9,255 bases of DNA from an uncultured Flammeovirgaceae bacterium. Lineage in GTDB: Bacteria > Bacteroidota > Bacteroidia > Cytophagales > Cyclobacteriaceae. How positions within the stretch are numbered: position 1 is the first letter of the stretch; each line of letters starts with the position of its first letter. Made by a program: the position numbers and the translations under genes. Shown here piece by piece: positions 5,750 to 9,255 of this stretch. Under the pieces are notes generated by a model. It was not told where the DNA came from and did no database searches. It saw only the letters and a list, made by a program, of their open reading frames with translations. Location of the stretch: NCBI GenBank assembly GCA_937138955.1, contig CAKZPJ010000681.1, positions 1 to 9,255 of the forward strand, in the 5' to 3' direction.

Positions 5750-6567
5750 ACTACTATTATCTCATAGCTGGACTACCTGATTTAAGCTTGGACGAAGACT
5801 TACCTAAGATTGATGTTGAGGAAGTGATAGATACCATTCAGCGCAACCTTTCTTCACTGGATGAAGCATCGTTTCGGTACTTGCTTTATACTAATGACAA
5901 CCGTAATTTCCTCAACGTACTGTTTCACGAATACTACAATTTTCCGACATCAACGTTTCTTGCACCCGCTACGCTGGCTGAGTCGGTACTGCAAGACTAT
6001 CGCCGTCAACAGAGTGAGTTTCCATCGTATCTGTGTGAGTTTATTCGCATCCACGAAGACCAATTTTCGTCGTTGAGTCCTCGCGAACTGGAAGAAATTT
6101 TGTGGGTGATGTTTTACGAAGAGGCTGAGCAGCAAGCCCCCTTTATTGCCAATTACTTCCGGTTTGATAGACAAATAAAGGAAATGGCTGCTATCTACAA
6201 TTCGGTTAATTATAGCTTTTTGCCCCAACCGACTACTGTTGGGGGGAAAGAGAGCGGGGCGATCGGAAGAGGAAAAACCGTGCCGACTGCTTGGCTGCGG
6301 GAGTATCCTTATCTGGAGAGCTTAGGAGAGGTGATCGCTACAAAACGCCCTGATCGGATTGAGAAGTTTATGGATCGAATTCGATGGGATTATCTGGAAG
6401 ATATAAGTGGGTATTTCGGATGTGAGCAGGTTTTTGCTTATGCCCTAAAACTACTGATCGTGGTTCGTTGGCAACAAATGTCCCCGGAAAAAGGGAGCAC
6501 TCATTTTGAAGAACGCTTGTCCGCTATTGAAAAACCTATTCGTTTATCTAAACCCTCAACCGTATGA
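5746..6567 (+). CDS. DUF2764 family protein of the V-type ATPase operon
   Basis: A 273-residue soluble protein beginning MNYYYLIAGLPDLSLDE, the hallmark N-terminus of the DUF2764 family found in V-type ATPase operons of Bacteroidota and relatives. It starts at GTG 5746, which overlaps the subunit E stop as GTGA; the canonical N-terminus makes this start secure. The sequence is acidic and aromatic-rich, mostly helical in appearance, without a signal peptide or membrane segments. A poorly conserved linker at about 161-180 separates two helical parts. Its place between E and A is where other operons encode subunit C, so it is plausibly a divergent C/d-type subunit coupling the central shaft to the membrane ring. 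That role is inference from gene order. Its stop overlaps the subunit A start (ATGA). Confidence 0.85.
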   Translation: MNYYYLIAGLPDLSLDEDLPKIDVEEVIDTIQRNLSSLDEASFRYLLYTNDNRNFLNVLFHEYYNFPTSTFLAPATLAESVLQDYRRQQSEFPSYLCEFIRIHEDQFSSLSPRELEEILWVMFYEEAEQQAPFIANYFRFDRQIKEMAAIYNSVNYSFLPQPTTVGGKESGAIGRGKTVPTAWLREYPYLESLGEVIATKRPDRIEKFMDRIRWDYLEDISGYFGCEQVFAYALKLLIVVRWQQMSPEKGSTHFEERLSAIEKPIRLSKPSTV

Positions 6568-8363
6568 CGCAAGGACAAGTAATCGGGGTAATCGCCAATC
6601 TCATTTCAATTGAAGCTCAGGGCTCAATAACCCAGAATGAGATATGTCTCATCCATAGTGAGGGCAAGAAGTTGAAAGCCGAAGTTATTCGGGTAAACGG
6701 CTCAATAGCCTCAGCTCAGTTGTTTGAATCGAGTCGGATGATTAAAATAGGCAGCACTGTGGAGTTTACCGGGCGGATGCTGGAGGTAGAACTCGGCCCG
6801 GGAATCCTCTCGAAGCGATACGACGGTCTGCAAAATGACCTCACGAAGATGGGCGGAACATTCATCAATACTGGAGAGGTAACGGCTCCCTTAGACGATG
6901 ACGTACTATATTCGTTCACCCCCAGTGTTAAAAAAGGCGATAGTGTACGGGCGGGCGACTGGCTAGGCAGCGTTCAGGAAAACTGGGTCGACCATAAGAT
7001 CATGGTACCGTTTGCAGCGGAAGGAGTGTTCACGGTAGCTTCCGTCAGCCCTGCCGGTGACTATCGGATTTCCGAAACCATGGCTACCTTGGTCAACAAA
7101 CCAGGCGAAGAGTTAGCGGTGACAATGCGACAAAAATGGCCGGTGAAAAAAGCGATTAAGGCCTTCAGGCAGAAACTACGACCATATAATATTTTGCAGA
7201 CCGGGTTGCGGGTGATTGATACGTTCAACCCTATTGCCGAGGGGGGAACCGGCTATATCCCCGGACCGTTTGGTACCGGTAAAACGGTTTTGCAGCAGGC
7301 TATCGCCAAGAATAGTGAGGCTGAAATCGTTATCCTGGTGGCTTGCGGTGAACGAGCTAATGAAGTAGTAGAAATATTTACAGAGTTCCCCCAACTGACC
7401 GATGCTACCACCGGACGAAAGCTAGACGAAAAGATTACGATCATTTGCAATACCTCCAACATGCCGGTGGCTGCCCGCGAAGCCTCGGTCTACGTCGGGA
7501 TGACGCTGGCCGAATACTACCGCAACATGGGCCTTAAGGTACTGATGTTGGCCGATTCTACCTCCCGGTGGGCACAGGCGCTTCGGGAGATGTCGAACCG
7601 GATGGAGGAACTTCCGGGGCAAGATGCCTTTCCAGTAGAACTACCCGCTACCATCGCCAACTTCTATAGCCGAGCCGGATTGGCTGAACTTCACAACGGA
7701 AAGCAAGGTTCGGTTACCTTTATTGGCACCGTATCCCCGGCGGGCGGAAATTTTAAAGAGCCGGTCACCGAGTCGACCAGTAAAGTGGCCCGCTGTTTTT
7801 ACGCCCTCTCGCAAAAGCGAGCGGATGCCAAGCGGTATCCGGCAATAGATTCCTTAGCCTCCTATTCTAAGTACCTCGACTACCCTGAATTTATCGCCGA
7901 CACGGAAGCCACCATCCAACCCGGCTGGGTAGCCCTAGTACAACGAGCGAAGGATTTGGTTAGAGAAGGTCTAGAAGCCCGCGATCAAATCAGTATTCTG
8001 GGCGATGATGCCGTTCCGGTGGCTTATCACGTTAGTTTCTGGAAGAGTGAGTTAATCGACTTTACCCTAATTCAGCAGGACTCCTTCGATGAGGTAGATA
8101 TGAACTCCCCGGTGAAACGGCAGCAGCACATGCTCAACAAAGTAATGCAGATTGTGGAAACCGAATTTACATTTTCTGATTTTGAGGAGGTAGGATCATA
8201 CTTCAAGAAGCTAATTAACTTATTGAAACAGATGAACTACGCGGCTTTTGAATCCTCGAGTTTCAAAAGATACGAAGCCGAACTGGATCGAGAACTCGAG
8301 AAAAGTCAGCGGACTACCTCAACGTTGAACCGGACGAACCACCGCAACCAGCCGCAGCTATGA
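6564..8363 (+). CDS. atpA: V/A-type ATPase catalytic subunit A
   Basis: A 599-residue catalytic subunit of the A3B3 head, which couples ATP hydrolysis or synthesis to H+ or Na+ movement. Visible in order: an N-terminal beta-barrel (about 1-70); the A-specific insertion or bulge (about 110-190); the P-loop GPFGTGKT (234-241); the catalytic-Glu motif GERANE (262-267, E263); the conserved SNMPVAAREAS block (298-308); Walker B leading to D331-STSRWA; SPAGGNFKEPVT (391-402); and the helical C-terminal domain. All key catalytic residues are present, and length and domain order are normal. Thr in the P-loop where many archaeal enzymes have Ser, and Ala in GERANE where Gly is common, are conservative. 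The ATG overlaps the previous stop, and the gene ends in a 4-nt overlap with subunit B, indicating translational coupling. Whether the ion is H+ or Na+ cannot be told without the ring subunit. Confidence 0.97.
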   Translation: MTQGQVIGVIANLISIEAQGSITQNEICLIHSEGKKLKAEVIRVNGSIASAQLFESSRMIKIGSTVEFTGRMLEVELGPGILSKRYDGLQNDLTKMGGTFINTGEVTAPLDDDVLYSFTPSVKKGDSVRAGDWLGSVQENWVDHKIMVPFAAEGVFTVASVSPAGDYRISETMATLVNKPGEELAVTMRQKWPVKKAIKAFRQKLRPYNILQTGLRVIDTFNPIAEGGTGYIPGPFGTGKTVLQQAIAKNSEAEIVILVACGERANEVVEIFTEFPQLTDATTGRKLDEKITIICNTSNMPVAAREASVYVGMTLAEYYRNMGLKVLMLADSTSRWAQALREMSNRMEELPGQDAFPVELPATIANFYSRAGLAELHNGKQGSVTFIGTVSPAGGNFKEPVTESTSKVARCFYALSQKRADAKRYPAIDSLASYSKYLDYPEFIADTEATIQPGWVALVQRAKDLVREGLEARDQISILGDDAVPVAYHVSFWKSELIDFTLIQQDSFDEVDMNSPVKRQQHMLNKVMQIVETEFTFSDFEEVGSYFKKLINLLKQMNYAAFESSSFKRYEAELDRELEKSQRTTSTLNRTNHRNQPQL

Positions 8364-9255
8364 AAACCAAAGCATTTCAACGAATATATACCAAGCTTAC
8401 TAAGATTACTCGAGCCACCTGCGAGGTGCGGGCTCAAGGGGTTCGCTACGGTGAGCTGGGCTGGGTGAATGACCTACCGGCTCAAGCGGTTAGTGTGATG
8501 GGTGATGCTGTAACCTTACAGGTTTTTTCGGGTACGGAAGGTATCGCTTCCGAAGCAGAAGTCGTTTTCTCCGGATTGCCTCCTACGCTGAACGTGAGTG
8601 ATCTATTAGCAGGTCGGTACCTTAATGCTTACGGTGACCCACTAGACGGTGGTCCGGAACTCGTGGGCGAGAAAAGGTTTATCAATGGCAGCACAGTCAA
8701 CCCTGTGAAGCGGGCTAAACCTTCCACGCTGCTCGCCACCGGAATTGCGGGCATCGACCTGAATAATACCCTCGTTACGGGTCAGAAAATTCCTTTTTTT
8801 GCTGATCCCGATCAACCGTATAACCAAGTGTTAGCAGAAGTAGCCATGCGGGCGGAAGCTGATAAGATTATTCTGGGTGGCATGGGCCTGTCAAACGATG
8901 ACTATCTCTTCTTTAAGAATACATTTTCCCAGGCCCGGGTACTAGATAAGATTGTGTCGTTTATCAACACGGCAGAAAACCCGCCTCTGGAGCGACTACT
9001 AATTCCTGATATGGCCTGTACGGCGGCTGAGTACTTCGCCAACGACCAGCGACAGAACGTGTTGGTACTGCTCACCGACATGACGCTCTACGCCGATGCC
9101 TTGGCCATTGTGGCCAACAAAATGGATCAAATTCCTTCCAAAGATTCCATGCCCGGCTCCCTCTACAGCGATTTAGCCGGTATCTACGAAAAGTCAGTAC
9201 AATTTGTCCACGGGGGCTCAATCACGATTATTGCGGTAACTACGCTTAATGAGGG
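8360..9255 (+). CDS. atpB: V/A-type ATPase subunit B (partial, cut by window end)
   Basis: The regulatory, non-catalytic nucleotide-site subunit of the A3B3 head. It begins MKTKAFQRIYTKLTKI, and 298 full codons are present before the window ends; the family is usually about 430-470 residues, so roughly a third is missing by truncation, not mutation. Visible are the N-terminal barrel, G-R-x-L-N-A-Y-G-D-P-L-D (85-96), the TGI.GIDLNNTL segment (127-138), and a degenerate P-loop region around 143-155 (KIPFFADPDQPYN) without GxxxxGK[ST], as normal for B subunits. LLTDMTLYADAL (237-248) and the DSMPGSLYSDLA.IYE region (262-276) match the family well. The start ATG shares ATGA with the subunit A stop. 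Genes for the remaining subunits (D, I, K) would be expected downstream but are not seen. Confidence 0.96.
   Translation, partial: MKTKAFQRIYTKLTKITRATCEVRAQGVRYGELGWVNDLPAQAVSVMGDAVTLQVFSGTEGIASEAEVVFSGLPPTLNVSDLLAGRYLNAYGDPLDGGPELVGEKRFINGSTVNPVKRAKPSTLLATGIAGIDLNNTLVTGQKIPFFADPDQPYNQVLAEVAMRAEADKIILGGMGLSNDDYLFFKNTFSQARVLDKIVSFINTAENPPLERLLIPDMACTAAEYFANDQRQNVLVLLTDMTLYADALAIVANKMDQIPSKDSMPGSLYSDLAGIYEKSVQFVHGGSITIIAVTTLNE

Noticed and set aside
5950..6228. Minus-strand open frame opposite the DUF2764 gene
   Set aside because: It is an antisense shadow; the plus strand holds a well-recognised gene within a tightly overlapping operon.
8642..8827. Minus-strand 61-codon open frame inside subunit B
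   Set aside because: It lies antisense to a conserved ATPase subunit, with no recognisable product.
8788..8830. Missing Walker A motif in subunit B as a possible loss of function
   Set aside because: B subunits of V/A-type ATPases normally have a degenerate, non-catalytic nucleotide site, so this is expected.
8360..9255. Subunit B as a truncated pseudogene
   Set aside because: The reading frame is open to the last base of the window; the shortness is due to the window edge.

Overview
The window looks like chromosomal DNA of a Bacteroidota bacterium, probably of the Cytophagales type. Three things point that way: a V/A-type ATPase operon in the order E, DUF2764 protein, A, B; tandem-domain universal stress proteins (USPs); and the near absence of Shine-Dalgarno sequences in front of clear start codons. 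The lineage is inferred from family knowledge, since there is no rRNA here. Coding density is high. No tRNA, rRNA, CRISPR array, insertion sequence or phage gene is visible.

Layout: (1) 14-877, rightward tandem-domain USP. (2) 867-4007, a leftward three-gene run read from right to left: an exported beta-solenoid/membrane protein (preferred start 3956), a tandem-domain USP, and an AI-2E-family membrane protein. The gaps inside this run are only 22-23 bp. Its last gene overlaps the end of the first USP tail to tail by 11 bp. (3) 4008-4311, the only sizeable non-coding region, lying between divergent transcription units. It holds three perfect TGAT-N4-ATCA palindromes and one near-perfect one, resembling Crp/Fnr-family operators. 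(4) 4312-9255, a rightward run: a third tandem-domain USP, then after 10 bp V-type ATPase subunit E, a DUF2764 protein, subunit A and the first 298 codons of subunit B, which runs off the window. The last three junctions are 4-nt stop/start overlaps.

Working model (inference): a Crp/Fnr-type regulator, plausibly responding to oxygen, redox state or cAMP, acts from the central region on both divergent units. It would link stress proteins and envelope membrane proteins (left) with a USP and an ion-translocating rotary ATPase (right). The ATPase genes are individually ordinary. The most notable signals are the operator cluster, the apparent USP-ATPase operon, and the association of the beta-solenoid membrane protein with a USP and an AI-2E protein.
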